This document shows positions 32,334 to 41,849 of a stretch of DNA of 64,000 bases, one piece after another. The translations under genes and the position numbers were made by a program. Origin of the DNA: Mesorhizobium zhangyense. GTDB lineage: Bacteria > Pseudomonadota > Alphaproteobacteria > Rhizobiales > Rhizobiaceae. The stretch lies in NCBI RefSeq assembly GCF_011045115.1, contig NZ_JAAKZG010000014.1, positions 62,001 to 126,000 on the forward strand, given 5' to 3'. The notes under the pieces were generated by a model, which saw only the letters and a list, made by a program, of their open reading frames with translations, did no database searches and was not told the DNA's origin. The first letter of the stretch is position 1, and each line of letters opens with the position of its first letter.

Positions 32334-34376
32334 ATGAAGAAACTCGTCGCTGCCGCAGCGCTCTCCGCATCGGCGCTCGCCCTTTCGACCGGGGCATCCT
32401 TTGCCGACTACACATTGAACATCCTGCACTTCAACGACTGGCACAGCCGTATCGAAGGCAACAACAAATACGAATCGACCTGCTCGGCAGAGGAAGAGAC
32501 CAAGGGCGAATGCATAGGCGGCGCCGGACGGCTGATCACCGCCATCGCCCAGGAGCGCAAGAAGCTGGACGGCCAGAACGTCCTGCTGCTCAATGCCGGC
32601 GACAGTTTCCAGGGCTCGCTGTTCTACATCACCTACAAGGGCGCGGCGGAAGAAGAATTCCTCAACCAGATGAAGCTGGACGCCGTTACCCTCGGCAACC
32701 ATGAATTCGACGACGGCGAGAGCGCGCTGGTGCCTTATCTCGACAAGGCTCAGTTCCCGGTGATCAGCGCCAATGTCGTGCCGAACGACAAGTCGGGCGC
32801 TGCCGGCAAGTTCAAGCCGTCGATGGTCGTCGAGGTTGGCGGCCAGAAGATCGGCCTCATCGGCGGCATCACCAACGATACGCCGGATCTGGCTTCGCCC
32901 GGCCCGAACATTGCCATCGAGGACGATGTCAAGGCTATCACCGCCGAGGTCGAGAAGCTGAAGGCTCAGGGCGTCAACAAGATCATCGCCATCACCCATA
33001 TCGGCTACAAGCGCGAGCGCGACGTCATCGCCAAGATTCCGGGCATCGATGTCGTCGTCGGCGGCCACAGCCACTCGCTGCTGTCCAACACCGATCCCAA
33101 GGCCGAAGGCCCTTACCCGACGATGGTCGACAACCCGGATGGCCACAAGGTGGCGGTGGTGCAGGCGGCTTCCTATTCGAAATATCTTGGCGAGTTCAAG
33201 GTGGTGTTCGATGACGACGGCAATATCAAGGAAGCCAATGGCGACCCGATCTTCCTCGACAAGTCGATCACGCCCGATCCGGCAGTGCTTGCCCGCATCA
33301 AGGAACTCGGCGCCCCGATCGAGGAGTTGAAGGCCAAGGAGGTCGGCGAGACGGCAGCCGCTATCGACGGAAGCCGTGAAACCTGCCGCACCCAGGAATG
33401 CGCGATGGGCAATCTCGTCTCGGATGCCGTGCTGGATCGCGTCAAAGGCCAGGGCGTCGAGATCGTCATAACCAACGGTGGCGGCCTGCGTGCCTCGATC
33501 GACGGCGGCAAGGTCACGATGGGCGAAGTTCTCAACGTGCTGCCCTTCCAGAACACCATCGCGACCTTCCAGATTGCCGGCAAGGATCTCAAAGCTGCGC
33601 TTGAGAACGGCGTCAGCCAGATCGACGACGGCGCCGGACGCTTCGCGCAGGTAGCTGGGCTGAAATACTCCTTCGACAGGTCGGGCGCACCCAATGAGGG
33701 ACGCATCAAGTCGGTCGAGGTCATGGAGAACGGCGCCTGGGCGCCGATCAACCCCGACAAGGACTACACGGTCGCCACCAACAACTATGTGCGCCAGGGC
33801 GGCGACGGCTACAAGATTTTCGCCGAGAAGGCCAAGAACGCCTATGACTACGGTCCGGGACTGGAACAGGTGGTGGCGGAATATCTCGGCGCCCATCAGC
33901 CTTACGCGCCGAAGATTGAAGGCCGCATCACCGAAATCGCACAGGCGGCCGCACCCGCTGGAACTGCTCCGGCCGACGCGACCAAGCCGGCCGAAGGCAC
34001 GACCGCGCCAGCCGCTGGCACCACTGCACCGGCAACCGGCGCTGCGCCTGCCGCCAGTGGCGACGTGAAGCTGCCCGACATGCCGGCCGCCTCCGGCGAC
34101 ATCGCCAACCAGGCACCGAAGGTGGATGGAGGCACGACGGCGCCGGCAGCAGGCACCGCCGCAGCACCTGCAACAACCACTGCACCGGCGGCCGGAACTG
34201 CCGCGGCGACATCACCTGACAGCCACATCATCGTGGCCGGCGACACCTATTGGGACATTGCCCAGAAGGTCTATGGCGACGGCTTCAAGTGGAAGCGGAT
34301 TGCCGAGGCCAACTCGAAATACACGCCAAAGCATCTGCCCGTCGGTGCGACACTGAATATCCCCGCTGCGAACTGA
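32334..34376 (+). CDS. Periplasmic 5'-nucleotidase/metallophosphatase with C-terminal LysM domain
   Basis: This exported protein has 680 residues: signal peptide (M-K-K start, cleavage after S-F-A near residue 24); calcineurin-like phosphoesterase domain from about 26 (L-H-F-N-D-W-H-S-R, N-H-E-F-D-D-G, V-V-G-G-H-S-H-S metal ligands); 5'-nucleotidase C-terminal domain about 335-510 (N-G-G-G-L-R, G-D-G-Y-K-I-F); a Thr/Ala/Pro linker about 545-625; and a LysM domain (about 628-678) that should bind peptidoglycan. It hydrolyses extracellular nucleotides or sugar-nucleotides in known relatives. GGGAG precedes the ATG at 32334. A strong terminator follows. Confidence 0.93.
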   Translation: MKKLVAAAALSASALALSTGASFADYTLNILHFNDWHSRIEGNNKYESTCSAEEETKGECIGGAGRLITAIAQERKKLDGQNVLLLNAGDSFQGSLFYITYKGAAEEEFLNQMKLDAVTLGNHEFDDGESALVPYLDKAQFPVISANVVPNDKSGAAGKFKPSMVVEVGGQKIGLIGGITNDTPDLASPGPNIAIEDDVKAITAEVEKLKAQGVNKIIAITHIGYKRERDVIAKIPGIDVVVGGHSHSLLSNTDPKAEGPYPTMVDNPDGHKVAVVQAASYSKYLGEFKVVFDDDGNIKEANGDPIFLDKSITPDPAVLARIKELGAPIEELKAKEVGETAAAIDGSRETCRTQECAMGNLVSDAVLDRVKGQGVEIVITNGGGLRASIDGGKVTMGEVLNVLPFQNTIATFQIAGKDLKAALENGVSQIDDGAGRFAQVAGLKYSFDRSGAPNEGRIKSVEVMENGAWAPINPDKDYTVATNNYVRQGGDGYKIFAEKAKNAYDYGPGLEQVVAEYLGAHQPYAPKIEGRITEIAQAAAPAGTAPADATKPAEGTTAPAAGTTAPATGAAPAASGDVKLPDMPAASGDIANQAPKVDGGTTAPAAGTAAAPATTTAPAAGTAAATSPDSHIIVAGDTYWDIAQKVYGDGFKWKRIAEANSKYTPKHLPVGATLNIPAAN

Positions 34377-34398
34377 TTTCGCGGTACAATCTTTTCGG

Positions 34399-34430
34399 AA
34401 GGCCCGCTCGGTTCGCCGGCGGGCCTTTTT
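34399..34430 (+). terminator. Rho-independent terminator after the 5'-nucleotidase gene
   Basis: A 9-bp stem (AAGGCCCGC, 34399-34407, with GCGGGCCTT, 34419-34427) and an 11-nt loop, followed by a run of five T. It lies about 22 nt past the stop codon. Confidence 0.88.
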
Positions 34431-34520
34431 CGTTGGGGGTATCCAATTGCCTGCGGCCAGACGTTGCATTGAATTCCCGGCGTCTGCCGCTAGTTTCCGC
34501 CTGCGCGGGAGAAACGCCGA

Positions 34521-35585
34521 ATGAACCAGAAAAACGCGACCACACAAGCCGAGAGCACCGCAACGGGCCATGCGCCTGCCGGTCATCCCGCCATCAAGCC
34601 GCCGAAGATCGGCGTCATCCTTCTCAACCTCGGCACGCCCGACGGCACCGAGTTCGGGCCGATGTGGCGTTATCTGCGCGAGTTCCTGTCCGACCCGCGC
34701 GTCATCGAACTGCCGAAACCTATCTGGTATCCCATCCTCTACGGGCTGGTACTGACGACGCGGCCGAAAAAATCCGGCGCGAACTACAAGAAGATCTGGA
34801 ACACCGAACGCAACGAATCGCCCCTGCGAACCTATACGCGCGCGCAAAGCGAAAGGCTTGCCGAGGCCCTGACCGACCTGCCGACAGTGGTCGTCGACTG
34901 GGCCATGCGCTACGGCAATCCCTCTACCGAAAGCGTCGCCAAGCGCCTCGTCGAACAAGGCTGCACGCGTATCCTGACCTTCCCGCTTTATCCGCAATAT
35001 TCGGCGACAACGACCGCCACGGCCAACGACAAGCTGTTTCGCGCGCTGATGAAGATGCGCAACCAGCCTGCCATCCGCAGCGTTCCGGCTTACTATGACG
35101 AGCCGGTCTACATCGAGGCGCTGGCGAATTCGATCACCCGGCATCTTGCAACGCTCGACTTCGAGCCGGAGGTGATTCTCGCTTCCTATCACGGCATCCC
35201 CAAACCCTATTCGGATCGCGGCGATCCCTATCGGGCTCATTGCCTGGAAACGACGCGTCTGCTGCGCGAACGCCTGGGCTGGGACGAGAAGAAACTCACG
35301 ACCACCTTCCAATCGCGCTTCGGCGCGCAGGAATGGCTGCAGCCCTACACCGACAAGACGGTCGAGAAACTTGCCCGCGAAGGCGTGAAATCGATCGCCG
35401 TCGTCAATCCCGGCTTTTCCGTCGATTGCATCGAGACGCTGGAGGAGATCGCGGTCGAGGCTTCGGAAATCTTCCACCATGCCGGCGGAAAGAACTTCGC
35501 GCATATCCCCTGCCTCAACGACAGCCGGGACGGCATGGCGGTGATCGAAGCACTGGTGCGGCGCGAATTGTCCGGCTGGGCCTGA
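34521..35585 (+). CDS. hemH: Ferrochelatase
   Basis: This membrane-associated enzyme (354 residues) inserts Fe(II) into protoporphyrin IX, the last step of haem synthesis. Motifs: G-V-I-L-L-N-L-G-T-P near the start, R-Y-L-R-E-F-L-S-D-P-R-V, Y-P-Q-Y-S-A-T-T, the iron-binding S-Y-H-G-I-P, and the catalytic glutamate in the C-terminal D-C-I-E-T-L-E-E-I. The first 25 residues are polar and low complexity, so a slightly later start is possible. The length is normal. A DAO-type oxidoreductase gene follows 61 nt downstream. Confidence 0.96.
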   Translation: MNQKNATTQAESTATGHAPAGHPAIKPPKIGVILLNLGTPDGTEFGPMWRYLREFLSDPRVIELPKPIWYPILYGLVLTTRPKKSGANYKKIWNTERNESPLRTYTRAQSERLAEALTDLPTVVVDWAMRYGNPSTESVAKRLVEQGCTRILTFPLYPQYSATTTATANDKLFRALMKMRNQPAIRSVPAYYDEPVYIEALANSITRHLATLDFEPEVILASYHGIPKPYSDRGDPYRAHCLETTRLLRERLGWDEKKLTTTFQSRFGAQEWLQPYTDKTVEKLAREGVKSIAVVNPGFSVDCIETLEEIAVEASEIFHHAGGKNFAHIPCLNDSRDGMAVIEALVRRELSGWA

Positions 35586-35646
35586 CAACGGGAACTCCCC
35601 GGTCGGAGCGGCGTTGACGACCGCCCCTTCCGGAGAAAACCCTTCC

Positions 35647-36858
35647 ATGAACCGCAAGCTTGACTTGAGAACCGGCCGCCCCGTCTGGTTCGCTTACCGC
35701 TCGCCCGCGGTTCCGACGCAAAAGCTGATGCGAGATGTGAAAACCGATGTCCTGGTAGTCGGCATGGGCATCAGCGGGGCAATGATTGCACAGTCCGTGG
35801 CCGCAAGCGGACGCTCCGTCGTGTGCGTCGACCGACGCGGACCGCTCGAAGGCTCGACATCCGCCACGACAGCCCTTGTCCAATTCGAGGTCGATCAGCC
35901 GCTTACGACGCTCGCCTCTAAAATCGGCAAGGCAAAGGCCGAGCAGGCGTGGCGGCGATCGAAACTCGCCGTGGCCAACCTCGGTGCACGCATCGAAGAA
36001 CTCGCCATCAAGTGCAGCCCCTCGCCAAAACCGTCGCTTTATCTCGCCGGCAATGTGCTTGGCCCGACAGCGCTTCGCGAGGAGGCTCAAGCCCGCCGCG
36101 CTGCCGGCATCCACTCAACCTATCTCACCAAGGCAGCACTTCAGAAAGAGTTCGGCATCGACCGCGAAGGCGCCATTATAAGCCACGACAATCTCGCGCT
36201 CGATCCGAGAAAGCTTGCAGCCGGGCTTTTTCTCAGCGCGCTCGAGGCCAAGGCTCGATATTACGCGCCCGTCGAAATAGCCGGCATGGAGACCTCTCGC
36301 GAAGATGTCGTCGCAGCAACGACACACGGCCCGACGATCACCGCAAAACATGTTGTTCTGGCAACGGGCTATGAACTGACCGATATCGTGCCGGCAGCCC
36401 GGCACCAGATCATCTCGACCTGGGCGATCGCAACACGACCGCAGAAGAATTCGCTATGGCGCGATCAGGCCTTCATCTGGGAAGCGTCTGATCCCTATCT
36501 CTACATGCGCACCATACAGGACGGTCGTGTCATTTGCGGCGGCGAAGACGAGGAGTTTTCCGACGAGGATAGCCGAGACCAGTTGATCGACGCCAAATCG
36601 GCGCGGATCGCAGCGAAGTTGAAGGCCCTGTTCCCGCAGTTGGACACGGAACCGGTATTCGCCTGGGCCGGTTCTTTCGGCACCACAAGCACCGGCCTTC
36701 CCTATATCGGAACGATACCGCAGCACCCGCGGATATTTGCGGTGATGGGCTATGGCGGAAACGGCATAACCTACTCGCAGATAGCCTCCGAAATCATCGT
36801 CTCGGCGCTTGAAGGCGCAAGCGATACCGACGCATCGCTTTTCGCTTTCGGCAACTGA
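35647..36858 (+). CDS. FAD-dependent oxidoreductase, DAO family
   Basis: This is an FAD enzyme of 403 residues. The dinucleotide-binding motif V-V-G-M-G-I-S-G is at about 36-43, followed by the ribose-binding acidic V-C-V-D-R-R. The DAO domain shows the second dinucleotide-site segment V-L-A-T-G-Y-E and the C-terminal G-x-x-G-x-x-x-S/T pattern (G-Y-G-G-N-G-I-T-Y-S). Relatives oxidise amino acids or amines, or act as glycine/sarcosine-type oxidases; the substrate is not readable. I chose the ATG at 35647 (GGAG about 11 nt upstream). The gene ends a probable two-gene unit with hemH or stands alone. Confidence 0.88.
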   Translation: MNRKLDLRTGRPVWFAYRSPAVPTQKLMRDVKTDVLVVGMGISGAMIAQSVAASGRSVVCVDRRGPLEGSTSATTALVQFEVDQPLTTLASKIGKAKAEQAWRRSKLAVANLGARIEELAIKCSPSPKPSLYLAGNVLGPTALREEAQARRAAGIHSTYLTKAALQKEFGIDREGAIISHDNLALDPRKLAAGLFLSALEAKARYYAPVEIAGMETSREDVVAATTHGPTITAKHVVLATGYELTDIVPAARHQIISTWAIATRPQKNSLWRDQAFIWEASDPYLYMRTIQDGRVICGGEDEEFSDEDSRDQLIDAKSARIAAKLKALFPQLDTEPVFAWAGSFGTTSTGLPYIGTIPQHPRIFAVMGYGGNGITYSQIASEIIVSALEGASDTDASLFAFGN

Positions 36859-36985
36859 CGCGACGCCTGCCGAAACAATCAACCATCACGCGATTGTAAC
36901 CGCGAGGAAACACCCTTAAGTGTTTTCGTGATGGCCGGCTGCACCGATGTTGCCGCGCCACACGCCGAATCTGAGGGAGAGCTAC

Positions 36986-37939
36986 ATGCCGTTCACCGGT
37001 CTCGACGTCCTGATCCCGATCCTGGTTATCCTTGTCCTTCTCTTCCTGTTTACGGGAATCAAGACGGTGCCGCAGGGCTATAATTACACCGTCGAGCGGT
37101 TCGGCCGTTACACCAAGACGCTGTCGCCGGGTCTCAACCTCATCATTCCCTTCATCGATCGCATCGGCGCCAAGATGAACATGATGGAGCAGGTTCTGGA
37201 TGTGCCGACGCAGGAGATCATCACCCGCGACAACGCCATCGTCGCCGTTGACGGCATCGCCTTTTATCAGGTGCTGAACGCGCCGCAGGCCGCCTATCAA
37301 GTGTCCGGGCTGCAGAACGCCATCCTCAACCTGACCATGACGAACATCCGTACCGTCATGGGCTCGATGGACCTCGACGAGCTTCTGTCGAACCGCGACG
37401 CGATCAACGAACGCCTGCTGCGGGTGGTCGATGAGGCAGCCCACCCATGGGGCATCAAGCTCACGCGTGTCGAAATCAAGGATATCAACCCGCCGGCAAA
37501 TCTCGTCGAATCGATGGGTCGCCAGATGATGGCCGAGCGCAACAAACGCGCGCAAATCCTCGCCGCCGAAGGCCTGAAGCAGTCCCAGATCCTGGAAGCC
37601 GAGGGCCGCAGGGAAGCCGCCTTCCGCGACGCCGAGGCGCGCGAGCGTTCGGCCGAGGCCGAGGCGCGCGCAACACAGGTCGTGTCGGAGGCTATCGCCA
37701 AGGGCGACGTGCAGGCAATCAACTACTTCGTGGCGCAGAAATACACCGAAGCGCTGGCCAAGATCGGTTCGTCGAGCAACAACAAGATCGTGCTGATGCC
37801 CTTCGAGGCGTCGTCCTTGATCGGTTCGCTCGGTGGCATTGGCGCGATCGCCCAGGAAGTATTCCGGCCGGAAGGCACGGCAGGCGCCCAGCGCCAGTCA
37901 TCGCGGCCGCCGGTGACGCGTACACCGGACCAGAAGTGA
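36986..37939 (+). CDS. SPFH/band-7 (stomatin-like) membrane protein
   Basis: This protein of 317 residues is anchored by an N-terminal helix (about 5-25), followed by the SPFH domain ([26 protein letters not shown]) and an alanine/glutamate-rich coiled coil (about 185-245, [15 protein letters not shown]). This is the QmcA/slipin type that forms oligomeric membrane-domain scaffolds. GAGGGAGA precedes the ATG at 36986. An NfeD gene follows 21 nt downstream, the usual partner; together they organise membrane quality control or lipid domains. Confidence 0.93.
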   Translation: MPFTGLDVLIPILVILVLLFLFTGIKTVPQGYNYTVERFGRYTKTLSPGLNLIIPFIDRIGAKMNMMEQVLDVPTQEIITRDNAIVAVDGIAFYQVLNAPQAAYQVSGLQNAILNLTMTNIRTVMGSMDLDELLSNRDAINERLLRVVDEAAHPWGIKLTRVEIKDINPPANLVESMGRQMMAERNKRAQILAAEGLKQSQILEAEGRREAAFRDAEARERSAEAEARATQVVSEAIAKGDVQAINYFVAQKYTEALAKIGSSSNNKIVLMPFEASSLIGSLGGIGAIAQEVFRPEGTAGAQRQSSRPPVTRTPDQK

Positions 37940-37960
37940 CACCGGCGCGGGTAAACGAAC

Positions 37961-38419
37961 ATGCTTGAACGCATTTTCTCCGAATTGGGCCCATGGAACT
38001 GGATGGTGCTGGGCTTTGCCCTGCTCGCGCTGGAGATTGTCGTACCTGGCGTCTTCCTGTTGTGGATCGGCATTGCCGCGCTGATCGTCGGCGCGATCTC
38101 CCTGCTGATCTGGGATGCCGGCATCTGGGTCTGGCAGGCCCAGGTCATCGTCTTCCTGCTGCTGTCGCTGGTTTCAGCCTATCTCGGCAATCGGGTCATG
38201 TCCGGTCGCAACAGCCAGAGCGACCAGCCGTTGCTCAACCGGCGCAGCGAACAGATGATTGGCCGGACAGCCACACTGACCGAACCGATCACCGAAGGCC
38301 GTGGCCGCATACAGCTTGGCGACACGATGTGGCGTGTTTCCGGGCCCGACCTTCCTGTCGGCGCACGCGTGCGGGTCACGGCCGTGGAAGACTCCGAACT
38401 GGTCGTCGAGATCGCCTGA
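37961..38419 (+). CDS. NfeD family membrane protein
   Basis: This protein of 152 residues has N-terminal membrane helices (about 13-68) and a C-terminal OB-fold NfeD domain (about 85-150, G-R-T-A-T-L-T-E-P ... G-D-T-M-W-R-V-S-G-P-D-L-P-V-G-A-R-V-R-V). It is the short form that lacks the serine-protease part. Pairing with the stomatin-like protein immediately upstream is the standard arrangement and suggests one complex in the inner membrane. Confidence 0.92.
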   Translation: MLERIFSELGPWNWMVLGFALLALEIVVPGVFLLWIGIAALIVGAISLLIWDAGIWVWQAQVIVFLLLSLVSAYLGNRVMSGRNSQSDQPLLNRRSEQMIGRTATLTEPITEGRGRIQLGDTMWRVSGPDLPVGARVRVTAVEDSELVVEIA

Positions 38420-38597
38420 CACCGGCTCCAGGCGCCCTCACCTTCTCGCGTCTTCCCTTGCGTCATCACGCAAATCATGACCGTCACGGTCTTTTTTACC
38501 ATTTGTAGTCAACTTCTAGCTACTTTACGCGCGGTGAAGTGAGACCTCAGGTTGTCTGACTGTCACGTGGAAATTCGTCGGACGGGGGTCCCTCTCC

Positions 38598-40685
38598 ATG
38601 AGCGTCATTTCGTGCATTGCCACGGAGCATAATCTGTGGCTCGTCCTTTTGGCGGCATTGATATGCGTGAGTGGCGGCTGGGTCACCTTTGGACTGTTTC
38701 GACGGGCTGGCGAACGGCAGGGCTTGCAGAAGAGCGGCTGGATATTCCTCACGGCCGTAGCTGCCGGCTCTTCGGTCTGGTGCACACATTTCATAGCAAT
38801 GCTCGCCTATCAGGCGGAAGCCCCGGTCACCTTCGACCCGATGCTGACCATGGCCTCCCTTCTCATCGCGATTGCCGGCTGCGCCTACGGTTTTACGATC
38901 GCTCTCATTCGGACGCAGCGCTTCGCGCCGGAACTGGGCGGCGGAGCCGTCGGGCTTGCAGTTTCGGCAATGCATTACACCGGCATGATGGCTTACCGCG
39001 TTGACGGCATCGTCGAATGGAACGCCGATTATGTCGTGGCATCGATCGCTATCGCTTCGGTCCTCTCGGCCTTGGCGATCGGTCAGGCTGTGCGCCGTTC
39101 TTTCCGGATTTCCGCCCATCTTTCCCTCGGCCTGTTTGTTCTCGCCGTCGTCGGCCTGCATTTCACCGGAATGACGGCCGTCTCGGTCACGCCGATGCTG
39201 ACCGGAGCCGCCGGCACCGACCCTGACGTGCTTGAGGCGATGGCCATTGCAGTTGCAGGTGTTGGCTTCATCATCGCTGGCACGGGCATCGCGAGCTACC
39301 TGATCGACGCGCGCTCCAGCCTCGAAACGTTCCAGCGGCTCCAGCATCTGGCGCATAACGATTCGCTGACCGGCCTGCCGAACCGCGTGAGCTTCGGCAG
39401 CTATCTCGAAAACGAGCTCGAACGTGCCCAGGAAGATTCCGTCAAGGTGGCCGTTCTCGGCATCGACCTCGACCGCTTCAAGGAGATCAACGATCTTCGC
39501 GGCCACAGCGCGGGCGACCAGGCATTGAAAACCATCGCCCGCAGGCTTTCCCGGCTTTTGAAGGACGGTGAATTCATAGCCCGCGTGGGCGGTGACGAGT
39601 TCGCGGCGGTCAAGCGCTTCAGCGAACAGAACGACCTTCTGGATTTCGTCTCGCGGCTGGAAAGCACCTTGTTCCGGCCGATCCGTATCGATGATTTCGA
39701 AACGTCTACGGGCGCCAGCATCGGGGTCGCGATCTATCCTGAAGACGGCGACAATCAGGGCCGGCTGATAAGCAATGCCGATCTTGCAATGTACCGGGCG
39801 AAGGCCGACGTCACGCGGGCGGTGTGCTTCTACGAATCGAAGATGGACGAAGCATCGCGCGCACGCCGGTCACTGGCCCAGGATTTGCGCCGCGCCATCG
39901 AACTCGACCAGCTCGAACCTTACTATCAGGTTCAGACCTCGGTCCTGACGGGTGATATTCGCGGCTACGAGGTGCTTCTGCGCTGGAACCACCCCGAGCT
40001 TGGCTCGGTCCCGCCGTCGGAATTCATACCGATCGCCGAAGAAAACGGCCTTATACTCGCGATCGGCGAATGGGTGCTGCGTACGGCGTGCCAACAGGCC
40101 GTTTCATGGCACACGCCTTACAAGATCGCGGTGAACCTCTCGCCGGTGCAGTTCGCCCACGCGGACCTGTCGAAGCTTGTCCACGAGATCCTGCTCGAAA
40201 CCGGGCTGTCGCCGAACAGGCTGGAACTCGAGATCACGGAATCCACCATTATCGCCGACAAGACCCGCACGCTTCATATCCTGCGCCAGATCAGGGCGCT
40301 CGGCGTGACGATCGCGCTCGATGATTTCGGAACGGGCTATTCCTCGCTCGACACCTTGCGCTCTTTCCCGTTCGACAAGATCAAGCTGGACCGCTCCTTC
40401 ATGAGCGAAGTGGAACAAAGCCCGCAGGCGAAGGCGATCGTGCGCGCAGTGCTGACGCTGGGCAAAAGCCTCGATATCCCGGTGCTCGCCGAAGGCGTGG
40501 AAACCGACGACCAGCTCTCCATTCTGCGGATCGAACAATGCGACGAGGCACAGGGCTTTTTCCTCGGCCGGCCCAAGCCGTTGAACCAGATATTCCGGCA
40601 AGGCCCGGCAATCGCCAACGATGTCGCGGAGCCCTCCTCGGGCCGCCTGCCGCCGGCTCGCATCGGCCGCCGGTTGAGCGCATAG
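38598..40685 (+). CDS. MHYT-GGDEF-EAL cyclic-di-GMP signalling protein
   Basis: This inner-membrane protein (695 residues) has an MHYT sensor with about seven helices (1-250; M-H-Y-T-G-M and H-F-T-G-M repeats proposed to bind copper/gas), a GGDEF domain (about 255-415; intact G-G-D-E-F in R-V-G-G-D-E-F-A-A), and an EAL domain (about 425-680; E-V-L-L-R-W, N-L-S-P-V-Q-F, E-I-T-E-S, D-D-F-G-T-G-Y-S-S, E-G-V-E-T, Q-G-F-F-L-G-R-P). Key residues of both domains are present, so it could make and break c-di-GMP. The R-x-x-D inhibitory site before G-G-D-E-F reads K-D-G-E, so product inhibition may be lost. Confidence 0.92.
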   Translation: MSVISCIATEHNLWLVLLAALICVSGGWVTFGLFRRAGERQGLQKSGWIFLTAVAAGSSVWCTHFIAMLAYQAEAPVTFDPMLTMASLLIAIAGCAYGFTIALIRTQRFAPELGGGAVGLAVSAMHYTGMMAYRVDGIVEWNADYVVASIAIASVLSALAIGQAVRRSFRISAHLSLGLFVLAVVGLHFTGMTAVSVTPMLTGAAGTDPDVLEAMAIAVAGVGFIIAGTGIASYLIDARSSLETFQRLQHLAHNDSLTGLPNRVSFGSYLENELERAQEDSVKVAVLGIDLDRFKEINDLRGHSAGDQALKTIARRLSRLLKDGEFIARVGGDEFAAVKRFSEQNDLLDFVSRLESTLFRPIRIDDFETSTGASIGVAIYPEDGDNQGRLISNADLAMYRAKADVTRAVCFYESKMDEASRARRSLAQDLRRAIELDQLEPYYQVQTSVLTGDIRGYEVLLRWNHPELGSVPPSEFIPIAEENGLILAIGEWVLRTACQQAVSWHTPYKIAVNLSPVQFAHADLSKLVHEILLETGLSPNRLELEITESTIIADKTRTLHILRQIRALGVTIALDDFGTGYSSLDTLRSFPFDKIKLDRSFMSEVEQSPQAKAIVRAVLTLGKSLDIPVLAEGVETDDQLSILRIEQCDEAQGFFLGRPKPLNQIFRQGPAIANDVAEPSSGRLPPARIGRRLSA

Positions 40686-40686
40686 G

Positions 40687-41688
40687 TTAAACGACGCCGA
40701 TCCTGAGAAGGTCGTGGAAATGGACGACGCCGACCGGGCGTTCGTCCTCGACAACCACCAGCGCGCTGATGTTGTTGTCATTGAGCACGGCGATAGCCGC
40801 ACTCGCCAGCATCTGTGGCTGAACCGTTTTCGGCTTGCGGCTCATGATCTCGTCGACAGCCAGTTCGCCGAGGTTGCGGTGGAGGTTGCGGGCGAGGTCG
40901 CCATCGGTGACGATGCCGGCAAGTTTGCCTTCATCGTCGACGACGCAAACACAGCCGAACCGCTTCCTGGAAAGCTCGATAATCGCCTCGGACATGCTCG
41001 TGCCGGTCGGCACGGAGGGCATTTCGTCGTCTGAATGCATGATCTCGGCGACATGCATCAGATTGGCACCGAGCTGGCCGCCCGGATGAAAGGTGCGGAA
41101 ATGATCAGCCGTGAAGCCCCTCGCCTCGAGAAGCGCAACAGCCAGCGCATCGCCGATAACCAGTTGCAACAGCGTCGACGTCGTCGGCGCAAGGCCGTGC
41201 GGGCAGGCTTCCGGCGCGCGCGGCAGGTTCAGGACAACGGTCGATTCACGCGCAAGGGCTGAATTCTCGCCTGCGGTCACCGCGATCAGGGGAATGCTGA
41301 AGCGCCGGGCATAAGCCACGATGCCCTTGAGTTCAGCGGTCTCGCCTGACCAGGACATGGCAAGTATGGCGTCGTCGCGGGCGATCATGCCGAGATCGCC
41401 ATGATTGGCTTCTGAAGGGTGGACGAAGAACGCCGGCGTTCCGGTCGAGGCCAATGTGGCAGCGATCTTGGAGCCGATATGCCCGCTCTTGCCGACGCCG
41501 GTCACGATAACCCGGCCACTGATGCCGGCCAGCAATTCCACGGCTTCGGCGAAAGGCTCGGCCAGGCCATTTTCGAGCGCCTCGGTAAGCGCTTCGACGC
41601 CTGCCCGTTCAGTGCTCACCGTCCGCATCGCCGAAGCGATCGACGCTTGCCTGTCCGGTTGTTTCTTCTTGAGAGATCCTGCGTGCAT
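40687..41688 (-). CDS. kdsD: D-arabinose 5-phosphate isomerase (SIS plus two CBS domains)
   Basis: This enzyme (333 residues) converts ribulose 5-phosphate to arabinose 5-phosphate for Kdo in lipopolysaccharide. The SIS domain (about 45-180) shows V-T-G-V-G-K-S-G-H-I-G-x-K-I-A-A-T-L-A-S-T-G-T-P, with F-F-V-H-P-S-E-A-x-H-G-D-L-G-M-I; the two CBS domains lie at about 205-330. The first ATG has no strong ribosome binding site; the ATG at residue 21 (near 41628) is an alternative. The 3' end meets the MHYT gene stop (convergent). Kdo synthesis partners are not adjacent. Confidence 0.93.
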   Translation of the reverse strand: MHAGSLKKKQPDRQASIASAMRTVSTERAGVEALTEALENGLAEPFAEAVELLAGISGRVIVTGVGKSGHIGSKIAATLASTGTPAFFVHPSEANHGDLGMIARDDAILAMSWSGETAELKGIVAYARRFSIPLIAVTAGENSALARESTVVLNLPRAPEACPHGLAPTTSTLLQLVIGDALAVALLEARGFTADHFRTFHPGGQLGANLMHVAEIMHSDDEMPSVPTGTSMSEAIIELSRKRFGCVCVVDDEGKLAGIVTDGDLARNLHRNLGELAVDEIMSRKPKTVQPQMLASAAIAVLNDNNISALVVVEDERPVGVVHFHDLLRIGVV

Positions 41689-41849
41689 GGCTTGCGATTA
41701 GCGCTTTGGCGTGCCGCTGTCCAATATTATCGACACCAGCCCCGTGTGGGCAGCGCCTTCCTCAACCCTCCGTTAACCATCCCGATTTACGGTCCGGTAA
41801 CGCTGATGTCTGCGGGCGATGGCGGTTTGGGGCTTCACAGCAGGTGATT

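Noticed and set aside
32316-33896. Minus-strand open frame opposite the 5'-nucleotidase gene
   Set aside because: Antisense to a protein with intact metal-binding motifs; no ribosome binding site and no domain.
41772-41800. Possible CtrA box upstream of the beta-barrel gene
   Set aside because: The spacing between the TTAA and TTTAC halves is nine, not seven, so it does not match the consensus.
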